Shown here piece by piece: positions 35,165 through 44,575 of a stretch of 64,000 nucleotides of DNA; the first letter of the stretch is position 1, and every line of letters starts with the position of its first letter. Under the pieces are notes generated by a model, which saw only the letters and a program-made list of their open reading frames with translations, was not told the origin of the DNA and made no database searches. The position numbers were made by a program, and so were the translations under genes. The DNA is from Xanthomonas chitinilytica (lineage in GTDB: Bacteria > Pseudomonadota > Gammaproteobacteria > Xanthomonadales > Xanthomonadaceae), in the NCBI RefSeq assembly GCF_026107455.2, contig NZ_JAPCHY010000013.1:1-64000 (forward strand), written 5' to 3'.

Positions 35165-36328
35165 TCAGAACGCGCTGATGCCGGTCAGTTCGCGCCCGAT
35201 CACCAGCTGGTGCACGGTCTCGGTGCCCTCGTAGGTGATCACCGACTCCAGGTTCAACGCATGCCGGATGGCGTGGTGCTCGGTGGTGATGCCGGCGCCG
35301 CCGAGCAGGTCGCGGCACTCGCGGGCGATGTCGATGGCCAGCCGGCAGTTGTTCCACTTGGCCAGGCTGACCTGCTGCGGCGCCATCCGCCCGGCGTCCT
35401 TGAGGCGGCCGAGCTGCAGTACCAGCAGCTGCGCGGTGGTGATGCGGCGGGCCATGTCGGCCAGCTTGATCTGCGCGCTCTGGGTGGCGGCCACCGGGCG
35501 GCCGAACAGGACGCGCTCCTTGCTGTAGGCCAGCGCTTCCTGCAGGCAGGCGATGGCGGCGCCGACCGGTCCCCAGCTGATGCCGTAGCGGGCCTGCGTC
35601 AGGCAGCCCAGCGGCCCCTTCAGGCCCTTCACCCCGGGCAGGCGGTTGCCGTCGGGCACGCGCACGTTGTCGAAGAACAGCGCCCCGGTCACCGAGGCGC
35701 GCAGGCTCATCTTGTGCTTGATCTCCTGCGCGGTGAAACCCGGCGTGCCCTTCTCCACCACGAAACCCTGCACGCCGTCGTCGGTCTGCGCCCAGACGAT
35801 GGCGATGTCGGCCACGGAGCCGTTGGTGATCCACATCTTGGAGCCATCGATCACCCAGTCGCTGCCGTCGCGGACCGCGCGGGTCTTCATGTTCGCCGGA
35901 TCGGAGCCGCCGTGGGCCTCGGTCAGGCCGAAGCAACCGATCACCTTGCCGCGGGCCATGTCCGGCAGCCAGCGCAGGCGCTGCTCCTCCGAACCGTAGG
36001 CGTAGATCGGATACATGCACAGCGAGGACTGCACGCTGACGAAACTGCGGATGCCCGAATCGCCGCGCTCCAGCTCCTGGCAGATCAGGCCGTAGCTGAC
36101 CCCGTTCAATCCGGCGCCGCCGTACTGCTCCGGCAGCGACGCGCCGAGCAGCCCCAGCTCGGCGATCTCCGGCACCAGCTCGGCCGGGAAGCGCGCCTGG
36201 TCGAAACAGTCGCCGATGATCGGCAGCACCCGCTCGTCGGTGAAGCGGGCGACGCTTTCCTGTACCGCGCGCTCCTCCTCGCTGAGCAGGGAACGGACAT
36301 CGAACAGATCGAACGGATTGAGGGTCAT
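35165..36328 (-). CDS. gcdH: Glutaryl-CoA dehydrogenase
   Basis: The 387-residue acyl-CoA dehydrogenase has FAD-binding segments CFGLTEAHGGSDPANMKT and KMWITNGS, catalytic Glu in ITYEGTETVHQL near residue 367, and N-terminal DPFDLFDVRSLLSEEE-like start typical of GcdH. It converts glutaryl-CoA to crotonyl-CoA in lysine and tryptophan breakdown, passing electrons to ETF and then to ETF-QO, encoded 0.9 kb away. Confidence 0.9.
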   Translation of the reverse strand: MTLNPFDLFDVRSLLSEEERAVQESVARFTDERVLPIIGDCFDQARFPAELVPEIAELGLLGASLPEQYGGAGLNGVSYGLICQELERGDSGIRSFVSVQSSLCMYPIYAYGSEEQRLRWLPDMARGKVIGCFGLTEAHGGSDPANMKTRAVRDGSDWVIDGSKMWITNGSVADIAIVWAQTDDGVQGFVVEKGTPGFTAQEIKHKMSLRASVTGALFFDNVRVPDGNRLPGVKGLKGPLGCLTQARYGISWGPVGAAIACLQEALAYSKERVLFGRPVAATQSAQIKLADMARRITTAQLLVLQLGRLKDAGRMAPQQVSLAKWNNCRLAIDIARECRDLLGGAGITTEHHAIRHALNLESVITYEGTETVHQLVIGRELTGISAF

Positions 36329-36447
36329 GGCATCCCGCGCAGCGTGGCGACGAATCGGAACGTCATTGTCATCGCTGCGGCATGGCGGGCCAAGTGACCG
36401 GGGGACGCACCTACAATGGCCGGCCACCGCCGCCCTTGCAGACACCC

Positions 36448-36948
36448 ATGCAGATCCGCGCCGAACGGGTAGAAGACGCCGCCGCCATCCATCGGCTGGT
36501 GCGCGAGGCCTTCGCCACCGCGCCGCACCGCAGCGGCACCGAGCCGCATATCGTCGATGCGCTGCGTGCGGCCGGTGCGCTGTCCGTCTCGCTGCTGGCC
36601 GAACGACAAGGCGCCATCGTCGGCCACGTGGCGATCTCGCCGGTGGAACTGGACGATGGGACGCCCGGCTGGTTCGGCCTGGGACCGCTCGCCGTCGCAC
36701 CGGACCATCAACGCCAGGGCATCGGCACGGCACTGGTGCGGGCCGCCCTTGCCGCGCTGGAGGCGCACGGTGCATCCGGTTGCGTGGTGCTGGGCGATCC
36801 GGGCTACTACCGGCGCTTCGGCTTCGCCGCCGACCCGCGGCTGCGCTTGCCGGGCGTGCCCGACGGGTATTTCCAGGCGCTGCCGCTGCGCGGCCCGTTG
36901 CCGGCGGCGGACGTGCGCTACCACCGCGGGTTCGATACCCGGCCCTGA
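36448..36948 (+). CDS. GNAT-family N-acetyltransferase (YhbS-like)
   Basis: The 166-residue protein has the acetyl-CoA motif LAVAPDHQRQGIGTALVRAAL (about 81-101) and the YhbS-type ending LGDPGYYRRFGFAADPRL. The substrate is unknown. The frame is open to 36382, but the ATG at 36448 begins the fold (MQIRAERVEDAAAIHRLV). It is divergent from gcdH. Confidence 0.83.
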   Translation: MQIRAERVEDAAAIHRLVREAFATAPHRSGTEPHIVDALRAAGALSVSLLAERQGAIVGHVAISPVELDDGTPGWFGLGPLAVAPDHQRQGIGTALVRAALAALEAHGASGCVVLGDPGYYRRFGFAADPRLRLPGVPDGYFQALPLRGPLPAADVRYHRGFDTRP

Positions 36949-37201
36949 GGCTCCATACGCCAGGACCCACGAGCGGATTGCTGCAGTGCAATAAATCACG
37001 CGACCGCACGGACGCCCGCCACGCCCACGCAGATTGCCCCGGACTGCGCCAACACGGCGGTCAACGTCGGCGAACTAGGCGTAAACGCTGCGGCCCGGTA
37101 ACCTGCGTGGTTTGATCCAGCGTCGCCGTGTCGCCCACGCGCGATTCTCAGGCAACCGCCTCCGGCCCACGCCGCGATGGCACTACCCAAGAGTTACGCC
37201 C

Positions 37202-38881
37202 ATGAGTGCAGATTCCCCCGCCACCCTGTCCCCCCGCGAAGCGATGGAGTTCGACGTCGTCATCGTCGGTGCCGGTCCCGCCGGCCTGGCCACCGCCATC
37301 CGCCTGCGCCAGCTGGCGGTCGAGAAGGGCCAGGAACTGTCGGTATGCGTGCTGGAGAAGGGCTCCGAGCCGGGCGCGCACATCCTGTCCGGCGCGATCA
37401 TGGACCCGCGCGCCCTGACCGAGCTGTTCCCGGACTGGGCCGAGCGCGGCGCGCCGTTGAAGCAGGCCGTCACCCGCGACGAATTCCTGTTCCTGGGCGA
37501 AACCGGCGCCAGGAGCACCCCGAACGCGCTGCTGCCCGAGTGCTTCCACAACAAGGGCAACTTCATCGTCAGCCTCGGCGAAGTGACCCGCTGGCTGGCG
37601 CAGCAGGCCGAGGCGCTGGAAGTGGCGATCTTCCCCGGCTTTGCCGCCGCCGAGGTGCTGTACGACGGGAACGGCGCGGTGATGGGCGTGGCCACCGGCG
37701 ACATGGGCATCCACAAGGACGGCACCCCGGGCCCGAACTTCGAGCGCGGCATGGAGCTGCACGCCAAATACACCATCTTCGCCGAGGGCTCGCGCGGCCA
37801 CCTCGGCCGCCAGCTGATCGAACGCTTCAAGCTCGATGAAGGCCGCGACCCGCAGGCCTACGGCATCGGCATCAAGGAGCTGTGGCAGATCGACCCGGCC
37901 AGGCACGAGCCGGGGCTGGTGGTGCATACCGCCGGCTGGCCGCTGGACAGCGACACCTACGGCGGCTCGTTCCTGTACCACGCCGACGGCGGCAAGGTCG
38001 CCATCGGCTTCGTTATCGGGCTGGACTACAGCAACCCGTGGCTGAGCCCGTTCGAGGAGTTCCAGCGCTTCAAGACCCATCCGGCGATCCGCAAGCACCT
38101 GGAGGGCGGCAAGCGCATCGCCTACGGCGCGCGCGCGATCACCGCCGGCGGCATCCTCTCGCTGCCCAGGACGGTGTTCCCGGGTGGCGCGCTGGTCGGC
38201 TGCGAGGCCGGCTACCTCAATGCCTCGCGCATCAAGGGCAGCCACGCCGCGATCAAGACCGGCATGCTGGCCGCCGAGGCCGCATTCGACGCACTGGCTG
38301 CCGGTCGCTCGCGCGACGAGCTGACTGCCTACCCGGAAGCGTTCGAAGCCAGCTGGCTGAAGGCCGAGCTGCTGCAGTCCAAGAACTTCAAGCAATGGTT
38401 CAAGAAGGGCCGCAACATCGCCACGCTGATGACCGGCATCGAGCAGTGGCTGCTGCCCAAGCTGGGCATCCGCAACCCGCCGTGGACGATCCACCGCACC
38501 AAGGCCGACCATGAGTGCCTGGAGCCGGCCGCCAGCCAGCCGAAGATCACCTATCCCAAGCCCGACAACGTGCTGACGTTCGACCGCTTGAGCTCGGTGT
38601 TCCTGTCCTCGACCAACCACGAGGAAGACCAGCCCAGCCACCTGACGCTGAAGGATCCGAGCGTGCCGGTGCGGATCAACCTGGCCGAATACGCCGGCCC
38701 GGAAGCGCGCTACTGCCCGGCAGGCGTGTACGAGTTCGTCGGCGAAGGCAACGATACCCGCCTGCAGATCAACGCGCAGAACTGCGTGCACTGCAAGACC
38801 TGCGACATCAAGGACCCGACCCAGAACATCGTGTGGGTGACCCCGCAGGGCGGCGGCGGACCGAACTACCCGGCGATGTGA
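37202..38881 (+). CDS. Electron transfer flavoprotein-ubiquinone oxidoreductase
   Basis: The 559-residue enzyme has an N-terminal FAD motif VVIVGAGPAGLATA (19-32), a membrane-binding middle region, and a C-terminal 4Fe-4S ligand set: CPAGVYE and NCVHCKTCDIKDP (last about 60 residues). It passes electrons from ETF (fed by acyl-CoA dehydrogenases such as GcdH) to ubiquinone at the inner membrane. Confidence 0.93.
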   Translation: MSADSPATLSPREAMEFDVVIVGAGPAGLATAIRLRQLAVEKGQELSVCVLEKGSEPGAHILSGAIMDPRALTELFPDWAERGAPLKQAVTRDEFLFLGETGARSTPNALLPECFHNKGNFIVSLGEVTRWLAQQAEALEVAIFPGFAAAEVLYDGNGAVMGVATGDMGIHKDGTPGPNFERGMELHAKYTIFAEGSRGHLGRQLIERFKLDEGRDPQAYGIGIKELWQIDPARHEPGLVVHTAGWPLDSDTYGGSFLYHADGGKVAIGFVIGLDYSNPWLSPFEEFQRFKTHPAIRKHLEGGKRIAYGARAITAGGILSLPRTVFPGGALVGCEAGYLNASRIKGSHAAIKTGMLAAEAAFDALAAGRSRDELTAYPEAFEASWLKAELLQSKNFKQWFKKGRNIATLMTGIEQWLLPKLGIRNPPWTIHRTKADHECLEPAASQPKITYPKPDNVLTFDRLSSVFLSSTNHEEDQPSHLTLKDPSVPVRINLAEYAGPEARYCPAGVYEFVGEGNDTRLQINAQNCVHCKTCDIKDPTQNIVWVTPQGGGGPNYPAM

Positions 38882-39277
38882 GCCGCCTTCGGCGCGTGCG
38901 TGTCCTCCGCGATGCGCACGGCCGCGGGCAGGATCGATCCGCGCGCCGGGTCGGCGCACGACGTTTGCCGCGGTTCGCAGCGGATCGGCAATCGACGTCA
39001 TCGGAAGTTCCCTTCGGCGGAAAGAACGATGGCCGCCCCGTGGCCTGCACGCTGCTGTGCGCCGCGGCGCGCGGACGTATCGGCGGACGGCGTCGCTGGA
39101 AGCCACCCGGGTTCCGACACCGAAGGAACAGCGGGAGACGACCCACGCGATCTACGACGGCGTCCACCCACCGATCGCCGATCGCCGTCAAAGTCCCGCG
39201 GCCGGCTTTGCGCGTTGCCGGGACAACCCCGATCATGGCGCCCGCCGCATGTGCGGCGGATCGCAACGAGAAACCCG
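38882..39277. other. Gene-free interval of 396 bases
   Basis: Between ETF-QO and the cytochrome gene I see no frame with convincing start, ribosome site or protein-like composition, and no clear hairpin with a T run. Several short inverted motifs around GGCGG/CCGCC exist but nothing stands out from GC-rich background. Confidence 0.6.
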
Positions 39278-39670
39278 ATGTCGCGCTGGCTGTTGCCGGG
39301 CCTTTTGCTGCTGCTGTCGTGCGCCTGCGGCCAACGCGACGCGTTCAACTCCTCCGCGGACCTGGACCCGCACCAGCGCGAGCTGCAACGCGCCTTCGCG
39401 GTCTGCGCCGGCTGCCACGACACCCGCGCCGACCTGGGCCACCGCGTCGGCCCCAACCTGCACGGCGTTCTCGGCCGCAAGGCCGGCAGCGCGCCGGGCT
39501 ACCGCTATTCCGATGCGCTGCGCGACAGCGACATCGTCTGGGATGCGCAGACGCTGGAAGCCTTCCTCGCCTCGCCGCAGCGCTACCTGCCCGGCACGAA
39601 GATGCTCAACGCCACTTCCGATCCGCAACGGCGCAAGGCCGCCATCGAATACCTCGAGCGGCAGCAATGA
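39278..39670 (+). CDS. Class I c-type cytochrome, likely lipoprotein
   Basis: The 130-residue protein has an exported N-terminus with a lipobox-like LLLSC, the haem motif CAGCH (43-47), and the distal Met ligand in LPGTKM (Met109) with the class I GPNLHGVLGRKAG segment. It would carry electrons at the envelope. It is a single gene. Confidence 0.87.
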   Translation: MSRWLLPGLLLLLSCACGQRDAFNSSADLDPHQRELQRAFAVCAGCHDTRADLGHRVGPNLHGVLGRKAGSAPGYRYSDALRDSDIVWDAQTLEAFLASPQRYLPGTKMLNATSDPQRRKAAIEYLERQQ

Positions 39671-39915
39671 GCGCTTGAAGCCCCGGAACCGCAGGCACCC
39701 GACGCCTCCCATCGAGGAGAACCCGCGGCCGCGTTCGAGGGGCGCACATCGATTGCGTTGCCGGTGCCACAAGTTCCCCAACCCGCCGCTCAATTTATGT
39801 ACCGGTCAGTTTGATATTCAGGGCTGATTCCGTTGGCTAACGGATAATTCACAACTGTCGAACGGCACCGGATCCACGCCGCATCGATCAAACCAATAAA
39901 AAAGGTATCCCGATT

Positions 39916-40488
39916 ATGAAGACTTCCCTGCTTGCCCTGGGTCTGTTGGCTGCACTGCCGTTCGCCGCTTCCGCTGCCGACGGCCTGTCCTACAACTACG
40001 TGGAAGGCGGTTACGTGAACACCGATGCCAAGGGCGGCGACGCCGACGGCTGGGGTGTGAAGGGCTCGGTCGCCGTGGCGCCGAACTTCCATGTCTTCGG
40101 TGACTACACCGCCCAGGAAACCGACCGCAACAACATCGACGTCGACCAGTGGCGCCTGGGCGTGGGCTACAACCACGGCATCGGCGCCAGCACCGACCTG
40201 CTGGCCCGCGCCGCGTACCAGAAGTTCGACCCGCAGTACGGCCCCGACTTCAACGGCTACAGCGCCGAGGTCGGCGTGCGCACCGCCTTCACCCCGATGT
40301 TCGAAGGCTACGCGCTGGCCGGCTACGAGGACTACAGCAAGAAGCACGGCATCAACCCGGACGGCGAGTTCTACGGTCGCGTCGGTGGCCTGGCCAAGTT
40401 CAACGCCAACTGGGGCGTGAGCGGCGAGGTCAAGCTGGCCAAGGGCGGCGACAAGGAGTGGTTCGTCGGCCCGCGCTTCACCTGGTAA
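39916..40488 (+). CDS. Ax21-family outer-membrane beta-barrel protein
   Basis: The 190-residue product has a signal peptide (cleavage after AASA) and alternating beta strands rich in Tyr, Phe and Gly, ending in FVGPRFTW with the C-terminal aromatic of outer-membrane barrels. It matches the Ax21 family of Xanthomonas and Stenotrophomonas, vesicle and outer-membrane proteins. AAAAGGTA precedes the ATG, in an AT-rich upstream stretch. A strong terminator follows. Confidence 0.88.
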   Translation: MKTSLLALGLLAALPFAASAADGLSYNYVEGGYVNTDAKGGDADGWGVKGSVAVAPNFHVFGDYTAQETDRNNIDVDQWRLGVGYNHGIGASTDLLARAAYQKFDPQYGPDFNGYSAEVGVRTAFTPMFEGYALAGYEDYSKKHGINPDGEFYGRVGGLAKFNANWGVSGEVKLAKGGDKEWFVGPRFTW

Positions 40489-40535
40489 AGGCAAGACGTT
40501 TCACCGGCGCGCGTTCTCTCTCCCCCCGCGCCACC

Positions 40536-40569
40536 GAAGCCCGGTCCCCCGACCGGGCTTCTTCTTTTT
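40536..40569 (+). terminator. Rho-independent terminator of the Ax21-like gene
   Basis: An 11-bp perfect stem GAAGCCCGGTC / GACCGGGCTTC with a CCCC loop is followed by TTCTTTTTC. Confidence 0.93.
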
Positions 40570-40654
40570 CCGGGGCGCGGAAAACGGCGGCATCGCGACC
40601 GCGGCCCCGTTCCACGCCTACACTGCGCGATCATCCAGCCAACAGGCAGATCCC

Positions 40655-41155
40655 ATGCACTTCTGGTCGATCCCTGCACTTGCCGGAGAACTGGCCTCCG
40701 GGCGCGTGACCGACCGCAAGGCGATGCACTACTTCCTGGCATCCACGTTGCTGATCCTCGCGCAGACGCATTACGCGCTCTGGTGGGGACCACGCTCGGG
40801 CTGGCTGTTCCATTTCGAGTTGCTGGCCCTGGCCACGATCGCCTGCATCGGCTGCGTCCAATGCGGGAGCGCCGGCAACGGCAGGGATTTCGCCCTGCGC
40901 ATCGTCTGCCTCTCGGTCCCCTGCGGCGTCAGGGTATTCGCGCTCAGCCTGGTCCTGGGCCTCGCCCTGCACTTCAATGCCGCCACGCTTTTCGACCACG
41001 TGACCTTCCGCGACCCCGGGCGCGCCTTCGACCTGGTCAGCTATGCCGGATTCTTCGGTTTCAGCGTCTACTTCTGGTACCTGCTGCACCAGGGCATGAC
41101 CACCATCTCCAGGCTGCAGCAACCCGAAGGCGCCTCACCGGGTCCGGAACGATAG
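40655..41155 (+). CDS. Membrane protein of unknown function
   Basis: The 166-residue product has four hydrophobic segments (about 26-43, 51-69, 82-107 and 126-146) and Cys residues around 64-70 and 84-89. I do not recognise a family. The frame has normal composition and ends next to a bidirectional terminator shared with gpsA. Confidence 0.55.
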   Translation: MHFWSIPALAGELASGRVTDRKAMHYFLASTLLILAQTHYALWWGPRSGWLFHFELLALATIACIGCVQCGSAGNGRDFALRIVCLSVPCGVRVFALSLVLGLALHFNAATLFDHVTFRDPGRAFDLVSYAGFFGFSVYFWYLLHQGMTTISRLQQPEGASPGPER

Positions 41156-41168
41156 TCGGCACATGAAA

Positions 41169-41189
41169 GAGCCCGGCAATGCCGGGCTC
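41169..41189. terminator. Bidirectional terminator hairpin
   Basis: A perfect 9-bp stem GAGCCCGGC / GCCGGGCTC with an AAT loop lies between the convergent membrane-protein gene and gpsA. TGGTTT follows on the plus strand; TTTC follows on the minus strand. Confidence 0.75.
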
Positions 41190-41221
41190 CTGGTTTCGAC
41201 TCCGGCCATTCCCGCCGGTGC

Positions 41222-42247
41222 CTACTTGAACAGCGTGTCCGGGTATTCCGGTTTCTGTTCGCGTGCCAGCAGTTGCTGCAGGCCGTCGGCCGGGCTCAGC
41301 TCGCCGTGCAGGACGGCGCGCACCGCGTTGGAGATCGGCAGGTCGATGCCGTGGCGCTCGGCCTGGCGCATGACCTCGTCGGCCGTCTGTACCGATTCCA
41401 CCACCTGGCCGATTTCCTTCACCGCCTCCGGCAGGCTTTGGCCACGTCCCAGCGCCAACCCCAGCCGGCGGTTGCGCGACAGGTCGCCGGTGCAGGTCAG
41501 CACCAGGTCGCCCAGGCCGGCCAGCCCCATCAGGGTTTCCGGCTTGGCGCCGATCGCCGCGGCCAGCCGCAGCATTTCGTTCAGGCCGCGGGTGATCAGG
41601 CCGGCGCGGGCGTTGAGGCCCAGCTGCATGCCGTCGGCCACGCCGGTGGCCACCGCCAGCACGTTCTTCATCGCCCCGCCCAGCTCGGCGCCGACCATGT
41701 CGTCGCCGGTATAGGCACGGAACGCCGGACCGTGCAGGGCCTCGGCCACCTGCTGGGCGAATCCGGCGTCGTCACCGTGCACGGTGAGCGCCGTCGGCAG
41801 GCCCTGGGTGACTTCCTTGGCGAACGAAGGCCCGGTGACCACCGCCAGCGGCACCTCCGGGCCCAGCACCTCGCGGGCGACCTCGTGCAGGAAACGGCCC
41901 GAACCGGGCTCGAAACCCTTGGTCGCCCACGCCACCCCGGCCGCGGCCGGACGCAGCGGCGCCAGCGCGCGCACCGTCTCGGCGAAGGCATGCGAAGGCA
42001 CCACCACCAGGATCCAGGCCGCCCCCTCGACTGCGGCGGCCAGCTCGGTGGTCGCACGCAACGATTCGGGCAGCGGAATGCCCGGCAGGTAGCGGGTGTT
42101 CTCGTGCCGCCGGTCGATGGCTTCCACCATCGCCGGATCGCGCCCCCACAGCACGGTCGGATGACCGTGCCGGGCGACCAGCGATGCCAGCGCGGTGCCC
42201 CAGGAACCGGCACCGAGGACGGCGATCTTTTCCGGACTGCTGCTCAT
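41222..42247 (-). CDS. gpsA: NAD(P)-dependent glycerol-3-phosphate dehydrogenase
   Basis: The 341-residue enzyme has the nucleotide motif [12 protein letters not shown] (8-19), [10 protein letters not shown], the catalytic Lys in [14 protein letters not shown], and [22 protein letters not shown]. It makes sn-glycerol-3-phosphate for phospholipids. The gene order rhodanese-secB-gpsA on one strand matches the enterobacterial yibN-(grxC)-secB-gpsA group. Confidence 0.95.
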   Translation of the reverse strand: MSSSPEKIAVLGAGSWGTALASLVARHGHPTVLWGRDPAMVEAIDRRHENTRYLPGIPLPESLRATTELAAAVEGAAWILVVVPSHAFAETVRALAPLRPAAAGVAWATKGFEPGSGRFLHEVAREVLGPEVPLAVVTGPSFAKEVTQGLPTALTVHGDDAGFAQQVAEALHGPAFRAYTGDDMVGAELGGAMKNVLAVATGVADGMQLGLNARAGLITRGLNEMLRLAAAIGAKPETLMGLAGLGDLVLTCTGDLSRNRRLGLALGRGQSLPEAVKEIGQVVESVQTADEVMRQAERHGIDLPISNAVRAVLHGELSPADGLQQLLAREQKPEYPDTLFK

Positions 42248-42269
42248 CCGTTGCAAAAGGCGGCGCCGA

Positions 42270-42788
42270 TCAGGCGTTGCCGGCCGGCTCGGAATCGGCC
42301 AGCGAGGCGCCTTCGGCCTGCTGCTGACGCTGGCGCAGGGTCTCGGCGTACAGGCCTTCGAAGTTGATCGGCTGCAGGTAGAACGGCGGGAAGCCGCCGG
42401 CCTGGATCAGGTCGCTGACCAGCGAGCGCACGTACGGGAACAGGATGCTCGGGCACTGGGTGCCGAGCAGCACGTCGATCGCCTGCGGCTCCAGGCCGAC
42501 CAGGCCGAACACGCCGGCCTGCTGCACTTCGGCCACGTAGGCGGTCTTGTCGCCGGCCTTGCAGGTCAGGGTCACCGCCAGCACCACCTCGAACGCATTC
42601 TCGGCCAGGCGCTGCACGCGCTGGTTGAGGTTGAGCTGCAGTTCCGGCTGCACGGCTTCGTTGAACACGGCCGGCGAGTTCGGGGATTCGAAAGAAACGT
42701 CCTTGACGTAGATCTTCTCGATGGTGAACGCGGGACCGGTGGCGGCTTCTGCCGGGGCAACGGCGCCGTTGGTGTTCTCTTCGGACAT
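42270..42788 (-). CDS. secB: Protein-export chaperone SecB
   Basis: The 172-residue protein has [38 protein letters not shown], and [36 protein letters not shown]. The tetrameric chaperone keeps precursors unfolded and hands them to SecA. The start has GGAG upstream. gpsA follows after 22 bases. Confidence 0.96.
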   Translation of the reverse strand: MSEENTNGAVAPAEAATGPAFTIEKIYVKDVSFESPNSPAVFNEAVQPELQLNLNQRVQRLAENAFEVVLAVTLTCKAGDKTAYVAEVQQAGVFGLVGLEPQAIDVLLGTQCPSILFPYVRSLVSDLIQAGGFPPFYLQPINFEGLYAETLRQRQQQAEGASLADSEPAGNA

Positions 42789-42890
42789 TTCTCAGGACTC
42801 CAGAACGAATTTCAGATGATTGGGATTGTTACATGCCAAGCGATGGGGGCAGGACGTTGCCTGCACAAGGCCTTAACGCGAAAACAACGC

Positions 42891-43328
42891 TCAGCCGCGG
42901 CCCTTGACCAGCGGCAGCTCGGCCGCCTGCCAGGCGGGAATGCCGCCTTCGAGCACATGCACCTGCTCGAAACCGGCCTTCTTCAACGACTTGGCGGCCG
43001 TGTTGGAGGCGTTGCCGCTGCGACACACCAGCACCACCGGCGACTGCCTGGCCGAGGCCAGCAGCTTGTGCCCGGGATTGAGCTGGCTCGGCAGCACGTT
43101 GCGGCTGCCGGCGATGTGGCCCTTCTCGAATTCGGCGGCGGCCGACAGGTCGATCACGATGGCGTCGCCGCTGTTGATCAGCCGGGTCAGTTCGGCCGGC
43201 TTGAGCGACTTGTAGCCGCGGAACAGGCGTGCGATCTCGGTGGCGATCAGGGCGACGGTCAGGCCCACCAGGGCCAGCGACAGCATCGGGTTTCGGCCAG
43301 CGAAGGCCAGCAACTCTTCGTAGTTCAC
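42891..43328 (-). CDS. Membrane-anchored rhodanese-like protein (YibN type)
   Basis: The 145-residue protein has one N-terminal helix (about 15-35) and a rhodanese domain with active-site Cys in VLVCRSGNASNTAAKSL (Cys102). It likely moves sulfane sulfur at the inner membrane. The start is a GTG (43328). It precedes secB, as yibN does. Confidence 0.85.
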   Translation of the reverse strand: MNYEELLAFAGRNPMLSLALVGLTVALIATEIARLFRGYKSLKPAELTRLINSGDAIVIDLSAAAEFEKGHIAGSRNVLPSQLNPGHKLLASARQSPVVLVCRSGNASNTAAKSLKKAGFEQVHVLEGGIPAWQAAELPLVKGRG

Positions 43329-43611
43329 TCAGGTCACGGGTCGATAAGCGGGCGGCGATTGTCGCACAAGCCGGCCGGGCGGCGACCAGCGCGGGCCCGG
43401 GTGCGGTGCCGGCTCCCGGAGCGCCACGCAGGTTCAGCCGGGCGCCCACCGCGGTTGCACGGCCGGTTCCGGAGCGGATCGGCGCGACCGCAGCCATGCA
43501 TGTCCCTCGCCGCGTGGTCACCCCGGCGCAGGCGGGCGTCCCTTCCGGCGCGGGTTCAGGCTCCGCCGCAGGCAACCGCGGCGGCGACCGGCGATGGGTC
43601 GGTGGCCGGCG

Positions 43612-44040
43612 CTACTGGCCCTGCCACAGGTCCGGCAGTCCTTCCGCCTGCCACCAGCGCTTGGCCTGCGGGTCCCAGCGCCAGCGCTCGCGACCCTGCA
43701 CGATGCGCTCGGCCTGGGTATTGCGGTTGACCACGCCCAGTTCGACGCGGCGCTCGATGGAGCCGTCGGCCAGCTGGCCGCTACCGCGCACGCGGTAGCC
43801 GGACACCTGCAGCTGGCGATAGCGCTCGCGCTCCAGGTCGGTCATCGGGTGCGCCAGGCGGTACTCCGGATCCAGATATTCCTGCGCGCTGTCGAAGTCG
43901 CTCCAGCGGATCGCCGCCGTGTAGGCGTCCTGGGTCTGGACCAGCTTGGCGCGCTGGCTGCGGCTGGGACCGGCGGCGGCGGCCAGGCCGGTGCAGGCCA
44001 CCAGCAGGATCAGCAGGACAATCTGGAAGGCGTGGCGCAT
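43612..44040 (-). CDS. Secreted hypothetical protein
   Basis: The 142-residue product has a signal peptide (MRHAFQIVLLILLVACTGLAAAA) that could also be a lipoprotein signal at Cys16. The mature part is compact and polar (SDFDSAQEYLDPEYR, WRWDPQAKRWWQAEGLP), reminiscent of NTF2-like folds. No function is assigned. It follows the thioesterase gene after 27 bases on the same strand. The 283 bases beyond its stop hold no gene I can see. Confidence 0.6.
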   Translation of the reverse strand: MRHAFQIVLLILLVACTGLAAAAGPSRSQRAKLVQTQDAYTAAIRWSDFDSAQEYLDPEYRLAHPMTDLERERYRQLQVSGYRVRGSGQLADGSIERRVELGVVNRNTQAERIVQGRERWRWDPQAKRWWQAEGLPDLWQGQ

Positions 44041-44067
44041 GTCTTTCCCCGGGTACGGTCGCCCATC

Positions 44068-44541
44068 CTAACCCTTGGCGATGGCGACGAAACGTCCATC
44101 CAGTTCGGCCGCCGCGGCGCCGGCTTCGCCGCCCAGCCAGGCCCCCACCCCGATGCGGGCGCGACCGCGCCGGGAGAAGGTGGCGAGGAAGGTTTCCCAG
44201 TCGGCATCCTCCAGCGCGCCCGCGCTGGCCTGCAGGTCGTCGTAGACCGGCGCGCGGTAGCGGATATGGCTGTCGGCGACATATACCTCGGCATCGAACC
44301 CGGCCAACTGCAGGCGCAGCGTCACCAGCGCCCAGCCGGCCAGGGTCATCACCGACGCCAGGCTGCCGCCGAAGGCGTTGCCCTTGTCGTTGACGTTGGC
44401 CGCCAGCGGCGCATGCAGGCGCAGCCGACCGTCGCCATAACCATCGAGGCGGATGCCCATCGCCGCCACCGGCGGCATGGCGCACAGCGTCGCCTGCAGG
44501 CGGTCCAGCAACGGCTGCGGGGAAGAACGGACTTCGGACAT
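44068..44541 (-). CDS. Hotdog-fold thioesterase (YiiD C-terminal type)
   Basis: The 157-residue protein shows NVNDKGNAFGGSLASVMTLAGWAL (49-72), the central hotdog helix with catalytic-site residues, and VYVADSHIRYRAPVYDDL. YiiD-type domains act on acyl-thioesters; the substrate is unknown. It is divergent from hemD. Confidence 0.82.
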   Translation of the reverse strand: MSEVRSSPQPLLDRLQATLCAMPPVAAMGIRLDGYGDGRLRLHAPLAANVNDKGNAFGGSLASVMTLAGWALVTLRLQLAGFDAEVYVADSHIRYRAPVYDDLQASAGALEDADWETFLATFSRRGRARIGVGAWLGGEAGAAAAELDGRFVAIAKG

Positions 44542-44575
44542 CGGACTCGCTGCGCAACGACAAAGGGCCCGCATA

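Noticed and set aside
38882-39277. Possible small gene before the cytochrome
   Set aside because: No frame has a ribosome site or protein-like composition.
39830-39843. CCGTT-GGCT-AACGG palindrome before the Ax21-like gene as an operator
   Set aside because: Arms are only 5 bases and no other copies occur nearby.
43329-43611. Possible gene between the rhodanese and the hypothetical secreted protein
   Set aside because: Open frames exist only because of high GC and none has a plausible start.
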